From Cephalopachus bancanus (lineage: Eukaryota; Chordata; Mammalia; Primates; Tarsiidae): 64,000 bases of DNA. Location: positions 1,736,001 through 1,800,000 of the forward strand of contig JAPVLO010000115.1 in assembly GCA_027257055.1 (NCBI GenBank), written 5' to 3'. Below are positions 37,180 through 48,674 of the stretch, piece after piece (position 1 is the first letter of the stretch; each line of letters begins with the position of its first letter). The notes beneath the pieces are model-generated. The model made no database searches and was not told the origin of the DNA. It was given only the letters and a program-made list of their open reading frames with translations. The translations under genes were made by a program, and so were the position numbers.

Positions 37180-37960
37180 TGAGGCAGACTTAGAGCATGA
37201 GTTTTATGTTGCCATGATCTAGAGGGAAGATAGGCACTGAATGAGAAACTATAGGTGTGATGAATGCCATCCAAGTAGCAAGGCATTGCATGCCCAGGAA
37301 AGGAAATACTCACTAGTTTGAGGATTGGGAAGTCCTCTAAGAGAAAGTCATTTTAAGGCCAAGATCTGACAGAGGAATTGGTGCTAGAAGACAGCAGGAG
37401 GACTGTATCCAGTTGGAAGAGAGTGTGAGAGCAGCAGCAAGGCTGGAGCATGGAGGCTGAGGAAGAGAGGATGCAGGGGAGAGACTGAGGTCTTCAGTGA
37501 GTGGATCCAGCAGGCCCTTCAACTCACGTTATGGAGTTTAGACTTAACCTACGGAGTGACTGAGTGATGGGGAACCTCTGAAGTGGCACAGGCACAACCA
37601 TGACTTGATCAAATGTCTATTTTAGAAAGATCGTTTTGGCTGCGGGATGGAGAAGGGAGCATGGGGGAGCAAGATGGGAGACCAACTAGGAGTCTGTTCA
37701 GGTTGTCATGGTGGCAGGTGATGGTGGTATCAGGGACTGGAATAAAGGTAGTGGAGAGAGCTAGAAGCAGCAGACTTTTTTGTGACCATCTTACAGGGAG
37801 GGTGGGGATGGTGGAGACATCTGGGGAAATACCCAATTTTTTGCCCCAAGGATATGAGAATTTGGTGGTACCATTTTCTGACTATGGGATGAGGCAGAGA
37901 TTGGGACTTGAGGGTTCCCAGAGATGCTGCCCACATACCAACCATGTTGGAGCAGATGGA
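37180..37960. repeat. Old interspersed repeat, family not named
   Basis: It contains the recurring mammalian pattern 'gcacaaccatgacttgatca', 'agaaagatcgttttggctgc', 'gaccaactaggagtctgttc' and 'gcaggtgatggtggtatcag'. I recognise this combination as an ancient repeat but cannot name its family reliably. The overlapping 145- and 158-codon open frames here are not genes. Confidence 0.5.
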
Positions 37961-39559
37961 GTTCACATAAGAAAGATGTGCAGTACCTTGTGGAAACAGG
38001 AAGAGAAACAGAAATGCATCAAAAGCAGGATGCTGGGAAGAGATGGCTAGGAGAATGAGAGCAATTAAAGCAAGCTGAAACCAGCGTGGAGGACAGGAGG
38101 GAATATAACTGAAAATGGAACAGCTAGAGGGTGAGCTAGCACATGCCCAAGAAGGGGGGTGACAGTGGCAAAAGAAATCAGGTTCCTGTCTTTGTGATTG
38201 AACCAAATCCTCTCCCAGGAAAGCCCCATCTTTTCCTCTAAAGAGTCTGATGCTGGTGGCCTGAGTGCTCTGCTTCTTTCCCCAGGAGGTGTGGAAAAAT
38301 GCCCTCAGACCCTTCTCTAGAGACCACCAGGATTGGCCTGCCCCAGGTGGAGTGCCAGAAGAGCGGGGGAGATGGTTTTACAGTTTTCTCCCCCACAAAA
38401 ATTCGTTTTCACTAGTGGGGAACTGTGTAGGATGTACCCTATGGATCCCCATTTCTGAAAGCATCAATCCCCAGGTCTCAACTTTATTGGGGATCATGAT
38501 GGGCTCTTCATAAGGCAGGCATTTCTCTCCCATTGCCAGCTTGTGTGTTGTGGCTGGAATACCAGCTGTGAACCAGTAGCCCTCTGCAGGCTGTTTTCTT
38601 TGATTTTTTTTTTTTCCCCTCTGAGATGTATCAATTTCCAGGCAGTGTGTGCCTGACTTTCTCCTCATAAGGACCATTCAGTTGAGGATACTGTGAGTGA
38701 ACAGGGCCCAATAATTGAGTCCCCTCGTCTCCATTTTGGTTTTCTGATCTTTCTCTACCCACGCCAAAGGCTCCCTGCTTGTGCTCGTCCCTGAGTGACA
38801 TATTCACTCTTTCAAGATTCCTGTCCCTGATCCCATCAGCCATCCAGGGCCTGTGCACTTTGGCAAAGATGTGGAAAATTCAGCAGTCTTGTAAAGGCAC
38901 AGATTACCTGCACATCTGTCAGAGTTTAGTTAAACAGGACTGACTAATTTATCTTGCAGTGTGAGATTTCCTTTGCAAGTTGACTTGGCAATTTTCTCTG
39001 TTCAGAGAACATTTAGAATAGATGGCATGCATGGCAATAGAGAGAAAAATAGATGCTATTAATTTTCCATTGTCAAGTGTGAGATTGATTATAGATCCCA
39101 CATCCTCTTTTTCTCAGAAAAACAGACACAACCTCTCATGCTTAGAGCAGTGCAGTAGCAGCAAAGGGAGCAACCAGGCCCCCAGAGACTCTGCGATGGG
39201 GCCAATAAGCACGTCCATGTGAACCTGCCCCAGGGATCAGTTCTGTTGCCTGGGCAAAGCCATGAATCCACCTTCAGCAACAGTGACTCCCTTGCCTGCT
39301 TGTGAGCAGGAGATACTGGTTCCTGGCTGGCAGGGACTTATTATCTTCTTTCTCAGTCCAGCTTTAAAGGCTAGGGAGATGGAGTAAGGGTGCAGACTTG
39401 GGCATCAGGATGATGTGGTGTGCTGCTACATCAACTCTTCAATCTCATCCAGCAGTGGTGAACCTCCAGAATGGTAGAAATCTCAAAATGGTTGCTGGCT
39501 TCATCCGGTGCTGTCCGGTACAACACTCTGCTCCCGTGGGAAGAGTCTGGGTCTGTGCT

Positions 39560-39720
39560 TTCCAGTATGGAAGTCACCAGCCATGTGTGGCTGCTGAGCC
39601 CTTGGAGTGGGGTGGTAGGAAACTAAGGAACTAAATTTTAAATTTTACTAATCAATTTAAATAGCCACATATAGCTAATGGCAACTTATTGCCTGGCATA
39701 AGCATTGAAATTTTCACCAT
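39560..39720. mobile_element. hAT-type non-autonomous DNA transposon fossil
   Basis: 'accagccatgtgtggctgct' is paired with a later 'aatagccacatatagctaat', the inverted CACATGTGGC-type ends, around an AT-rich core with 'aaattttaaattttac'. Non-coding. Confidence 0.6.
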
Positions 39721-39869
39721 ATTTCTGATATGACCCAAGTCAGGTTAATGTAGCTGGATTTGTCTTACTGGTTTTCTGAGTACTGTGATGTCAGCACTAA
39801 GGTTACCTACAAATCTTCAATTTAAAAATAATAGTAATAATAATAGAAATTATAGCTGGTGCATACTAA

Positions 39870-40090
39870 GTAATTGCTATTATCATATGTCATGTATTTT
39901 GGTAAGAACTTCATACACATTGTCTGATTTATGTGACATAATAATATTACCCTGAGTTTACAGATAAGCAGGCTGAGACACCAAAAGATTAACTGGCTTG
40001 TCTGAGGTCAACTAGCCAACTAGTGGAAAAGCTGATTCATTCTAGCCAGCATGACTCCAGAGTCGTTAGGCTCTGTTACCTGTCAAGACG
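39870..40090 (-). repeat. MIR fossil
   Basis: 'gagtttacagataagcaggc', 'tggcttgtctgaggtcaact' and 'catgactccagagtc' follow reverse MIR order. Confidence 0.75.
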
Positions 40091-41744
40091 TTTCTCATGC
40101 AATTTCCTAGCTGGTGTTTTGAAGTACAGTCATGCCCCAGCTGTTCAAAGCAGGGCAATATCTTGAAGTCATTAAGAACTTGGGTGTAAACACTGGACAT
40201 ATATTCATTCCATGCATTGCAGGGGTTTAGAGTCTGAATCTTAGCTGGAGTGAAGGCAGCTGTTATAAATGACAGTCCTCAGATTGCAACAGACCCGGCC
40301 TAGACCTGGCCACCTCCCACTACGATGGAGGGTGGGGAAACACCTTTCCTGCCTGAGACCTGGGAAGTTGCGTTCTCCATCAAGCCCCAGGGTAAGGAAA
40401 GGTGGGCTTGACCGAAAAGCAGATGTGCATTATAAAAATGAGGAGAGGATCTGCATGGCATTTTCTTCTGGAGAAGATATGTGTTGTCCTTTGTGAGGCA
40501 GACTGATGGGGTCTGATCACCTTAATTCAGTCAGGGCCCGTGCTAATTGAAGGCTGGCTTGCAGTTTTGGCAAGACTGTCTACTTCTCCATCATTGTCCC
40601 CATCTTACACTGGGCTCTGCACTGGTAGGTTCTGATCCCTAATCTGTCTCCTCTGCATGAGACAATTGGATCTTGGCTCTGAATTAGAGTAGCATTTTTG
40701 CTTGACTCCACAACTGCCTGCTCATGTAGCTTTAGGATTTGAGAAACATGACAGTTGTAAGGTTCAATTTTTTGTCCCTTTATAGTCATTGAAATTTCAG
40801 CCCCTCGGATCTCTAATTCCTGTCTATTCATATGCTTACAGCCATCAGTTGCATTGCTGACTTTTCTGTGCCTCAGAAACAGCCCACTGTCTGGACCATT
40901 TGCCATAATTCTGAGTACCTAGAATTAGGGTGTGCCCCAATGAAAAATTAGGGGGCTGCAGAACTCAGTTCCTTTCTCTGCAGTTTTCCCTCATTTGGGA
41001 TAGCTTGCCTCAAGTCTCAGCACTCAAAGAGACCTCCAAATAGCTTACACCCACCTACTCACCTGCCTACCCATCTGTCTGGATTTTCTTGTTCTTGGAA
41101 GGAGTATGTGTCTGCCCCAATGACTCCATCTTACCCTAAAAGATGAGCTGGATGATTACAGATGGCCTAAGATAGAAATGACCTTTTCATAGAAAAGGTA
41201 TCCATCTGTTTATAGTGGAAAGTCAAGAATAAGTCCATAGGAAAGCTAGAAAAATAGGCCAAATCCACAAATCCAAAGCTTGGGCTAAAACAAAATTGAG
41301 AGTCTGCTAGTACCAGGATTTTTTGGTGTCCTAGGCAGCCTCTCCCTGAGAGCATTAGCTATTCCTGGGTGTTAATCTCTTGGCATGAGTTTAGTGGAAA
41401 ATGTAATCTTCTCTGGCAAAATCTCAAGAGCAAGCTTTATGCGGTTAGCAAAAGGGATCCGTGACAGTCTTTGGAGGATGTTACACAACTGTAAGACCAC
41501 TGCAGCTTGCTTCAGCAGCTCGGAGGCTGTCCAAATTCAAGTTCTGAACAATTGCTGCTTGTCCTGGGAATCTAGGCTCTTTGTCATATTTGTGGTAATA
41601 GCATTTTCTTTGGGGTGTTTTCAGAGTGGGGTAGGAGATATAGAATGGATGGTCAAGGAGGTTTGCATTGAACATGGCTTTGCTCAGCACACGGAGGGCA
41701 GGAAGCCCACAGACTCACTGTTCATTTGGTTTACTTTTCTGTAG
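40091..41744. other. Intron immediately upstream of the first seen SPOCK1 exon
   Basis: No repeat with strong support. A pyrimidine tract and TAG acceptor end it. Open frames here (for example 41385-41744) run up to the splice site by chance. Confidence 0.6.
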
Positions 41745-41861
41745 CCTGCACTGACAAGGAGTTGCGGAACCTTGCTTCCCGGCTGAAAGATTGGTTTGGA
41801 GCTCTTCATGAGGATGCAAACAGAGTCATCAAGCCCACCAGCTCTGACACAGCCCAAAGCA
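41745..41861 (+). CDS. SPOCK1: SPOCK1 coding exon (probable exon 7): start of EC domain
   Basis: This is a 117-nt exon flanked by a pyrimidine-rich acceptor ending in TAG at 41742-41744 and a GTAAG donor at 41862. The first two bases complete a codon begun in the previous exon and the last base starts the next codon, so it is a phase 1-1 exon. It encodes CTDKELRNLASRLKDWFGAL and on to SSDTAQS. The stretch is the N-terminal helix of the extracellular calcium-binding domain shared by SPARC, testicans and SMOCs, and its first Cys is expected to be disulphide-bonded. Compared with the human protein as I remember it, SSDTAQS replaces SSNTAQG, which is ordinary species divergence. The reading frame shows no damage. 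Confidence 0.95.
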
Positions 41862-42099
41862 GTAAGATTACTTACTTCTGCTCATTTATTTTATTTTAAA
41901 TATTTCATTTCCTCAGTTACTAGATGTTATTGATTTAGGGTTAGTAATATAATTTGGAGGTGAAAAAACCTACCATATTAAATGTACACATTAACTTTTA
42001 ATATTTCCCAGTCTCAGAAATATTAAAATACAGAGAAGGGGAAGATGCTTTAGAATCAAGAAAAACAAATACAATCTATATATTTTTTAAAAGTCTGAT

Positions 42100-42510
42100 T
42101 TAAAACATTTAGTGTATACATTTTGGAAAATACATTAAATATGTAGAAAAATATGAAAAATGCATAATCTTATCATTTTAACCACTGTAAGCATGTTGTG
42201 ATATATACTTTGAGGTTGTTTTCTTTGTCTTACAGGATAATGTGTGTATATAATAACCAAGCTTGGATCATACTTTACAAACTTTTTTAATGACCTTTTA
42301 TCATTTAGAAATATATTATGATTTTTTTATGTTGTTGAAGAGTGTTCTGTTTTGTAATAGCTACACAGAATTCCAATTATGGATATAACAATGTATTTAA
42401 TTAAGCCTTTGTTTTGGGACACTTAGGTTGTTGCCAACGTTTAGTTGATATAGGCAACACTGTAGCAAATATTTTTGATACTAGGTCTTTGTCTACAATA
42501 GTCAGACTGA
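42100..42510 (-). mobile_element. Probable ancient LINE 3' fragment
   Basis: AT-rich text with 'cacttaggttgttgccaacg' and 'caacactgtagcaaat' near the right end, in the antisense L1ME-like order. Confidence 0.5.
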
Positions 42511-43755
42511 ATTTTGTTTTCCACGGAAACTCCCAGACAAGTGACCCCTTTTCCTACCCATAACACGCAGATTCTTTAAGGAGCCTCCTACTGGCTTCAG
42601 CTCCTGAACTGGCAGAGACTATGCTCAGCTTTGCCACTCACTGGGGAGAACACTCAGAGTGGGCCTGTGAATTGGCACTGTGACGGAGTCACTTTGATGC
42701 TTTTCATTCAAAGGTGCTTAGGAGTAGGCTTCTCCAAACCGTGGCCAAGCAACACAGAATGAATTAATTACCAATCAACACAATTGTTCCAATACATGTC
42801 ATTTTGCCACAGCCTTTACTATGCAGCCATTTTGATGTTAATTGGTCAAAATATAAAAACATGTTATTTGGAACGTGGAATACTTTGCCCTGTTCATATG
42901 CTTACTTGGACAGAATTTGTTAATGCTCTTGGATTGAATGCAGTAGGTAAGAAGTTACACTGGCATCTGGTCTTCAGTCAAATGATATCCTTAATCTTTG
43001 GTTATTTTTTGCTGTTCATAACCTTCCAGAAATACCAGTGGAAAAGACCAATCCAAAGGATGATTATTTTAAGTTTCTTTCTTCTACTTTAAGGGAAAGA
43101 GTGTTTCCTTCTCAGAATCTCAGTGTTCTAAGAGTGGTTCGTGGAGGTTGTGGGAAAAGAAAAATAAGATTTTTGCTGTCCACTCCTATGAGAGGTTCCT
43201 TGGGAGTTTGTGGACAATTAATTCATAGATAGTGTTGAGAAACTTCCTCCCAGATCTTCCAGGAGCAGCCCGGCCCTTGGGCTTTTGAACAACCTTTCAA
43301 CAAAGAGCAGATTGATGTGAGGAGAGCTGCTTCTTGCAGCCTTCATTCCCTGGAGATGTCTCTGAATGGCCTACCCTTGACCAGAAGCAAATTGAGTCCC
43401 ACAAGAGGCTTTTAGGTTTGATATCCTGATGCAATGGTGGTATAAAGGGAATGTAAAGGAAGGATGCTTGATTAGCACACAAGGCCAGAGGAGGGAGCGA
43501 CATTTTTGTCAGGCCAGGAGTTCTGAGGGGGAAGCCCTGGGACCTTGCTTGGTCCTGTACACTCAGGGGCAACTGGAGGGGCTACTCTGCTTCCCTCTGA
43601 GCCCCAGGCAACCATAGATGCCAGAAGCAGGCACTTCTTTTCTAGAAACCTTTCAGTGGGGGTGGGATGAGCTGAACTTTTTGAATTTTTGACCACTGCT
43701 CAACCAGCTTCTTTTGGGTGACCAGTCAGCAGTAAACTCCTCTCTCCTGTCTATT

Positions 43756-43945
43756 AAAGTGTCAATATCCTATAAAATTGATGTATATTATATAAAATAT
43801 CTGCATAAAAGTGTAAAGCCATGTAGTGTCAGAGTAAATTATCTTCCTTTAAAGTGTCAATATCCTATAAAATTGATGCATAGTATATAAAATATTCCCT
43901 ACAAAAGTGTAGAGCCATGCAGTGTCAAAGTAAATTATCTTCTTT
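43756..43945. repeat. 95-bp tandem duplication in SPOCK1 intron
   Basis: Two units, 43756-43850 and 43851-43945, both starting 'aaagtgtcaatatcctataa' and ending in 'taaattatctt' plus a short pyrimidine stretch. They differ at several bases. Confidence 0.9.
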
Positions 43946-44040
43946 TACTCAGCCCCTGAAATGTCATTATCAAAGACTGCGGACAATCATGATGTTCAGT
44001 CAAAGGGGCCATGTTGAACCCATAGCCTCTATAAAATAAA

Positions 44041-44124
44041 GGGAATATTTTAATGACAAACATAAAAAGGGAATATTTTAATGACAAACATAAAAAGGGA
44101 ATATTTTAATGACAAACGTAAAAA
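44041..44124. repeat. 28-bp tandem repeat, three units
   Basis: Each unit begins GGGAATATTTTAATGACAAA. Units start at 44041, 44069 and 44097; the third has one A-to-G change and decays after 44124. Confidence 0.95.
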
Positions 44125-44204
44125 GACAAATGTAAAAATGGAAATATTTTTATGTTTACAGGGGCAAACTCTGCAGTAGCTAGAAAACGTCTCCCAACAA
44201 CAAC

Positions 44205-44345
44205 AACTATATATATTTTAATTGAGCACTGACTATGTGCCTGTCATAGCTGAGACTACTGAAGGGAACATCTTTCCCTCAGGGTACTTATAGTCTAATT
44301 AGCAGCATCAACAATGAGGGATGCACAGGGTTCTGTGAGATCTCA
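44205..44345. repeat. LINE-2 3' fossil
   Basis: 'ttgagcactgactatgtgcc' followed by 'gtacttatagtctaattagc', in L2 order. Confidence 0.6.
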
Positions 44346-44654
44346 GAGGAGAAGGTGCTAAACTTATTTTCCTGGTTTCTGAATAGTAAAGGCTTTTCTG
44401 TGAAGACACTGCCTTTAAAAAGTTTGGGTGCACTTTGCTATCTCTCTTAAATCCTGCCAACTAAGGAGGACTGCCTATTGGTATATAGAAACCTGATGCC
44501 TGGGCATTGGGCAATCAACCCCATCAGGACCCTCTATTGCAGTCACCATATTGCCATGTTGAACTGTACATTCCCCAACACAACACCCTAAGCCAGCTGG
44601 ATGGTCCCAGGACAGGAAGATCAAGTAAGGCAGAAGGCAGCCCTAGGAGTGGAG

Positions 44655-44895
44655 GCACTGAGAATGTAGTCTCTGAGTTTGGATGCTTGGGTCTGAATCC
44701 TCATTCTACGATTGTATGACCTTGAGCAAGGAACTCAAGCCTTGAGCCTTGTTTTTGTTTGTATGTTTGTTTTTGGTTTTGGTTTTCCTGTAAAGTAGAA
44801 ATGGTATAGCACCATTTCATATGACTGTTACAAGGCTTCAGTGAGATAATTAAGCAGAAAGTGCTTAGAAGAGTGCTTTATATATAGCAACACAA
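44655..44895 (+). repeat. MIR fossil
   Basis: 'tgcttgggtctgaatcctca', 'tgaccttgagcaaggaactc' and 'gcttcagtgagataattaag' appear in sense order. A GTTT-rich stretch in the middle is expanded. Confidence 0.8.
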
Positions 44896-45784
44896 AAGTT
44901 AACTTTAATCATCTGCATTCTGGGAAACAAAACCAGTCCTAGAAATCCAGTTTATGGAATAACCTGAGGTTGCACAGTGTCTGTAACTCTGAAAGATGAG
45001 TTTTAGATGTAGGGCTTTTTCTGGGGTGTATCTACAGTGGACTCAATATCCCAAGTGTTGGGCTAGATGTTATTATTCTGGTGTATACAGTTTCCATTGT
45101 GGAAACAAATCGTTCTTTAAGAAACTACTTCTCCTCCCCCAGGGAAATAAGAGAGAAATTATTGTCTGAGTTGATTCAGATTCCATCTCAGGTATCTCTT
45201 TAGGGGACTGTAGAAAAGTAGAGTGGGGAATGGAGACAGTACCTGTCTTGTTTTGCCATTAATGTTCAGACTGCTTGGATTTAATGATCCTCTGGGATAT
45301 AATCAGTGCTTCTGGACTATGTTATGTTGTTTCATTTCACTGCTATCCTTTTAAAAAGTATTTCGTTTTGCTTTTTCAAATATTTTTCCTAAATATAAAA
45401 ACATAGTTTTCAGTATTATAAGTGATACCTCTCACTCACCATGTTTGTGTTCTTCCTTTCAGGCATACCTTGTTTTAAGCAAGTTTAGTAAACAAAAACC
45501 CATATTTACGTCACAGATGAATTAACATTGGGGGATTTTTTCCCCCTAGAACATATTTCCCTCAAATGCTGCCTTCTGTTTTAGTACAACTTAAACTGTT
45601 TTGTTTAAAAACAAAGCAACAAACACAAAATATTCTAGAGTACCACTAAAACTGTATCCTGAGAAGACGAGAGGAGAATGTGGGGGTGGACCATTGGCTT
45701 CTTCTTGGGGCAGAAAGCTGGGGCGTGAGCAGGAAGGGAAGGACCAGGCCTGGCAGAGACTGAGATATGCCTTTCCCTCAGCAG

Positions 45785-46006
45785 GGTTTGATACCAGCAT
45801 CCTGCCCATCTGCAAAGATTCCCTGGGCTGGATGTTCAACAAGTTGGACATGAATTATGACCTCCTGCTTGACCACTCAGAGATCAATGCCATCTACCTG
45901 GATAAGTACGAGCCCTGTATCAAGCCTCTCTTCAACTCCTGTGACTCCTTCAAGGATGGCAAACTCTCTAACAATGAGTGGTGCTACTGCTTCCAGAAGC
46001 CTGGAG
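45785..46006 (+). CDS. SPOCK1: SPOCK1 coding exon (probable exon 8): EF-hand pair of EC domain
   Basis: This 222-nt phase 1-1 exon encodes RFDTSILPICKDSLGWMFNK and onward to WCYCFQKPGG. It carries two EF-hand loops. The first reads DMNYDLLLDHSE, with acidic or Asn ligands at positions 1, 3, 5, 9 and 12. The second reads DSFKDGKLSNNE, with D1, D5, S9 and E12. Cysteines flank the second loop, as in BM-40 type EC domains. Position 10 of loop 1 is His where I recall Pro in human; it is not a ligand position. The acceptor is a tandem CAGCAG and I chose the second AG because it yields the expected Arg codon at the junction. The donor is GTAAGG at 46007. Ca2+ binding is inferred from the family. Confidence 0.96.
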
Positions 46007-46289
46007 GTAAGGTGGGAGGGGTGGGGTCCAGAGCCCAGGACAGCCCTGTTGGGGCAGGGGAGGGCCACATATTACATGTCTAGGAGATCAGTGGGTAGTG
46101 AGACAGCTAAAGAATAAAGAATTCATCTCATTAAATGGCAGGCCCAAAGACTCATTTCTCTCCACTTATTTCTGCTTTTTAATGTGGTATATTAGAAACC
46201 CCAAGAGTATAATCAAGGAGTCTGTTATTGTTACCAAATCAAACTGGGTCTGTTTGCTTATGTACAGTGGAAAGCTAAATATGGAAGCA

Positions 46290-46690
46290 CCAGGCTTTTA
46301 TAGAGAGAAGAGTTTATTGCAAAGCTGGCAAGCAAAGAGACCAGAGCTGGGCTCAAATCAATGTCTTCCCAAGCTGGGGGCAAGGGCATATTTTATAGTC
46401 AGAGGATAATTGGGCTTGATCTGATTGCATCTTGCAGTGAGATAAATGCCTGCCCAGAGTCAACACCTGACTGGATCCTGCCATGGGGTGACACCAGGCC
46501 TTGACTGATTGGTTCCTGGTTCCTGTCATATTGTGTCCACTTCTTAATTTAGACTTCAGACTCCTCTGTTTGAACAATTAGGTTTTGCCTTTGGCTGGCT
46601 TATCTGGGCATGCTCACGTTACATGACCTTCAACCTCAGGGTCCATGGCAACTGGAAACAACTCACAACTTTGTTACATAAAAGTTGAGG
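46290..46690 (-). mobile_element. Probable endogenous-retrovirus-type LTR fragment
   Basis: Features typical of ERV1-like LTRs on the reverse strand: TTTATTGC near 46312 (AATAAA reversed), 'tcttcccaagctgggggcaa', 'ctgactggatcctgcc' and 'gactgattggttcctggttc'. No coding part and no clear target duplication. Class uncertain. Confidence 0.55.
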
Positions 46691-47473
46691 CAGAATATAG
46701 TTAAAAGACTTTTCCAAAAAAAGAATAGGCTGAAGTTATATGACTGTAACCTGGTGTGGTTACATTGTTTCAATCCACTTCTCTCTTTGGGAAAGTCTTT
46801 TAATTATATTGTCTCTGTTTTTTAATCTATAAAAGAGGCATAGAAACCTTTCCTGCATAATTTCCTACATAATTTCCTACATAAAAGGCCACTGTGAGAT
46901 TATCAATGTGAAAAACATGGAACAAATAGAAGAGCATCACAATTTCTATTGTCACAGGAATTTTTCATCTTCCCTTTAGAGAAAACCACAGGTCGGCTTC
47001 TCTGGGATAAGTATGGGTTTATACTGTCTCAAACAAGGATATTTGTTATAAGCAAGATGCAGCTAATAACAGAAAAAGACAAGATTTGGAGAACAGATGG
47101 AAGGATACCCGGTTATCTCATTTATCCCAAAGTCAGATGGGGGAGTCAGCCTGCAGCGGGATTCAGACTAGGGACAGGATGACCCTCAAGAATCCAGTAG
47201 TGGGTGATCTGACTTCCTGTGGGACCCTGTGGTCTGGCTTTACCTCCCTCTGTCTCAGCTTCCTGAGGAAGGCGTGCCCAAGTAGTTCAGATAACAGAAC
47301 CTGCAGAGACTGCCCTGCATCTGAATTCAAATCCCAAGCCCCAACTCGGGTCTAACATGGGTCAGGTATTCAGGACAACATACTACTGGCATGACTGGCA
47401 TTCCCCACCCCTAGGAAAGGAAGATGACTGCTAATATTGAAGTATTTAAATTATTGAATACTTATATATATAT

Positions 47474-47774
47474 AACTGGACCTTGAGCAACTATCAATAC
47501 TATAAGAAAGGGATTGGCAGTAGTGGGAAACTGTGTGGGGGGGGGTAGGGTGGGAATTGACAGTGGGAAACTGCAGGTGTAGGGAGAGGGTACACTTCAT
47601 TAACAGGGGTACCTGCATAATGAACATTTGTATACCTAACCCTGAATTGTACCCCACATCTTTAAAATTAAAAAAAAGAAATGCAGCTTCTATTTTATAT
47701 ATACAGTATATGTATAAAACCCATATATGTATCTATATCTATTCCTGAATACTCTATCCTGTTTATTCAACTAT
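47474..47774 (+). repeat. L1 tail plus flank, duplicated copy A
   Basis: It starts 'aactggaccttgagcaacta', contains an L1 3' UTR (with a G-rich stretch at 47535-47555), an A-rich tail near 47670, and then 97 bp of non-L1 flank starting 'gaaatgcagcttctatttta'. The whole unit recurs 900 bp downstream at 48368-48674. Confidence 0.92.
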
Positions 47775-48214
47775 ATATATACATAGTTGGATTTTTTTCT
47801 GTTAGACTTGTGTTTTTGTTTTTGGTAGGGAACTTTCTTTTAAGGAAGTTGTAATTTTCTAGTCATAGGTATAGCAAATACTTTTTTTCACCCAAATTTC
47901 ACTTCACGTATTTTTGTTAGGACAAAATTTCAAATATTAAGATAGTCAAATTTATCCATCTTTTTGTTTTTGGCTTCTAAGAAGCTATAATGTTTATGCA
48001 TTATATACATTTATGCATTATATGTGTTAAGGTTAGAAAGATATTTCTTACTTTAAGATAGTAAAGCAATTCTCTTTTTTTAATAAGAAGAAGCCTTTGG
48101 TTTTTGTTGTTGTATATTTAAATCTTGTATTACTTTACAGTAAAGTAGGATCCCAGCCCTGGATAAGGTCATCTAGTTGCCCATCTTTCTCCCTTCAATT
48201 TGAAATGTGATTTT

Positions 48215-48577
48215 AAAAATGTGGTATATATACATGATGGAATATTGTGCAGTCATAAAGAAGGACAAAATTATGAACTTCACAGCAACTTAGATGGACT
48301 TGGAGTCTATAATACTGAGTGATCTATCTCAGAAACAAAGAACTAAGTACCACATGTTCTTACTCATAATTGGACCTTGAACAACTATCAATACTATAAG
48401 AAAGGGATTGGCGGTAGTGGGGAACTGTGTATGTGTGTTGGGGGGGGTTGGGAATTGACAATGGGAAGCTGCAGGTTGGGGGAGAGGGCACACTTCATTA
48501 ACAAGGGGACCTGCATAATGAACATTTGTATACCTAACCCTGAATTGTACTCCACATCTTTAAAATTTTTTTAAAAA
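48215..48577 (+). mobile_element. LINE-1 3' end (5'-truncated)
   Basis: It begins 'aaatgtggtatatatacatg', continues through the sense equivalent of the ORF2 end (ATGGACTTGGAGTCTATAAT), the 3' UTR and an A-rich tail. It is the same family as the L1 at 1485-8022. It carries copy B of the repeat. Confidence 0.9.
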
Positions 48578-48674
48578 GAAATGCAGCTTCTATTTTATAT
48601 ATACAGTATATGCATAAAACCCATATATGTATCTATACCTATTCCTGAATACTCTATCCTGTATATTCAACTAT
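48368..48674 (+). repeat. L1 tail plus flank, duplicated copy B
   Basis: It matches 47474-47774 with small indels, including the 97-bp flank after the A-rich tail. Copy B continues upstream as L1; copy A does not. Confidence 0.92.

Noticed and set aside
37613..38206. Overlapping 145- and 158-codon open frames on opposite strands
   Set aside because: They lie in an old interspersed repeat, have no recognisable motif, and no splice or promoter support.
45474..45510. Possible Tigger1 end ('aggcataccttgttttaagc')
   Set aside because: Only about 20 bases resemble the terminus and the following sequence does not match the element as I remember it.
45601..46083. A 160-codon frame starting with Met that includes a SPOCK1 exon
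   Set aside because: Only 45785-46006 matches the protein. The upstream part is intron that happens to be open, and the splice sites define the exon.
47474..48674. Interpretation of the duplicated L1 tail as a 3' transduction
   Set aside because: Neither copy has an A tail after the shared flank, so a segmental duplication is simpler.
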